Shown here one piece after another: positions 44,387 to 45,015 of a stretch of 45,015 bases of DNA (the first letter of the stretch is position 1; each line of letters starts with the position of its first letter). A program made the translations under genes and the position numbers. The stretch comes from Cyanobacteria bacterium RI_101. Its GTDB lineage: Bacteria > Cyanobacteriota > Cyanobacteriia > Cyanobacteriales > Microcystaceae. The stretch covers positions 1 through 45,015 of the forward strand of contig WGLZ01000055.1 in assembly GCA_016471375.1 (NCBI GenBank), given 5' to 3'. The notes below the pieces were generated by a model. That model was not told the origin of the DNA, did no database searches, and saw nothing but the letters and a program-made list of their open reading frames with translations.

Positions 44387-44878
44387 ATGGTTAGTGATCA
44401 GTTGGCGGTGGTTAATCCCGGACTATCGGGCCCGGTGGCGGAGGCGAATAAGCTGGGGCCGGCGGTAGCGCCGGATTTAAGTTCCTACACGCTGACGACT
44501 CTGCGGGTGGACGCGCCCAATATGCCCCTGGGCTATGATTTGGGCAACGCGGTTTTTAATCTTTTGCCGAGTTATAAAAGCGGCGCGGCGATAATGGTGG
44601 GAACGGACGCCACGGTATTTGCGCGGGGAACTTTAATCAACGCGGCCGGGGAACCCATCGCGCTCCAAGGGGGACAGGTTGTTTCTTTGTCCGATCCGAG
44701 TTGGGAACCCCTCGCCTTATTTACCAACCGAGCAGGACGGTTTGCCTTGATGGGACTCAAGCCGGGGCGGTATGAGCTAAAACTGTTTAGTAATCCTCCC
44801 TTAACGGTTCCCTTTGAGATTCCGGCGGACAAAACAGGGATTTACGATTTAGGCGCCGTCAAGGTGGGAGGTTGTTGA
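44387..44878 (+). pseudogene. C-terminal fragment of a fimbrial usher protein
   Basis: A 163-residue frame that matches only the end of FimD/CsuD-type outer-membrane ushers: LTTLRVDAPNMPLGYDLGNA, then PSYKSGAAIMVGTDATVFAR, and LFTNRAGRFALMGLKPGRYE. Full ushers are ~750-850 residues with a beta-barrel; nothing upstream encodes it. There is no signal peptide. It begins 53 bases from the divergent ABC gene and stops right at a presumed IS end, so it is best read as a stump left by rearrangement, though it could still be translated as a soluble domain. Confidence 0.6.
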
Positions 44879-45015
44879 ACTCTCCCCCGGTTAAAACCGG
44901 GGGATTCTAAGCGGATGTTGCTACGCGGGTTGAAACCCGACTTCGCAACGGTTACGATAGGATCCAGTAAGATCTCGAAACACGTTATACCGCTTTGGCA
45001 CGTTCAAGTATGCCC
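44879..45015 (-). mobile_element. candidate right end of an IS200/IS605-type element (omega-RNA region)
   Basis: Immediately after the usher fragment is a perfect 10-bp hairpin TCCCCCGGTT-AA-AACCGGGGGA (44883-44904). Next comes a nested stem: GTTGC/GCAAC (44917-44921, 44945-44949) enclosing GGGTT/AACCC. On the minus strand the order GAATCCCCCG...CGGGGGAG resembles right ends of TnpB-encoding IS605-family elements that I recall from cyanobacteria, where the omega-RNA scaffold lies. The tnpB gene itself would lie beyond the window. An ordinary terminator is the alternative, but there is no T-run. Confidence 0.4.

Overview
This window comes from a cyanobacterium. It carries apcF (allophycocyanin beta-18 of the phycobilisome core), a folate-biopterin transporter, a LabA-like NYN protein next to metG, and several protein families typical of the phylum. 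The palindrome GGCGCC is extremely frequent, in the way the HIP1 octamer is in other cyanobacteria. I cannot place it to genus.

Layout. Positions 1-13 kb are housekeeping and accessory genes: a membrane protein fragment, a conserved Pro/Ala/Lys-rich protein, a ParA-type ATPase, rpsF, metG, the NYN protein, a SAM methyltransferase, an NAD-dependent epimerase, a TetR regulator abutting cobL (cbiE-cbiT fusion), a folate-biopterin transporter, and a lone cytochrome c oxidase subunit I (ctaD) converging on it. From 13.2 to 31.5 kb lies a complete type I-D CRISPR-Cas locus: a WYL-domain regulator divergent from cas3 (helicase), cas10d (with the HD nuclease), an extra gene with a PD-(D/E)XK nuclease signature, csc2, csc1, cas6, an Avd/S23-like four-helix-bundle gene, cas4, cas1, cas2, a leader, and an array of 69 repeats and 68 spacers (my count by eye). 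From 31.8 to 45 kb are radC and trhO (overlapping start/stop), two tandem FHA-GGDEF-EAL paralogs followed by a divergent glutaminase, a transglutaminase-like protein, apcF, a phosphodiester glycosidase, a MalK/UgpC-type ABC ATPase, and the C-terminal stump of a fimbrial usher beside what looks like the right end of an IS200/IS605 element.

How the parts work together. The effector block (cas3 to cas6) is tightly packed, with several gene junctions overlapping or a few bases apart. The adaptation block (four-helix bundle, cas4, cas1, cas2) is different: every junction holds degenerate 7-bp tandem repeats, and these repeats even supply the stop codons of cas6, cas4 and cas1. GGCGCC is roughly 8-fold rarer in the cas genes than in a sampled flanking gene. 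Together these suggest a modular, partly imported locus.

The most notable points are the PD-(D/E)XK gene fused by a 1-nt overlap to cas10d, the four-helix-bundle gene inside the operon, a duplicated spacer, and two spacers that overlap on opposite strands of one target. The last pair lets a GTT PAM be read directly from the array, in agreement with known I-D specificity. All functional calls are by motif recognition from memory; no database search was run.
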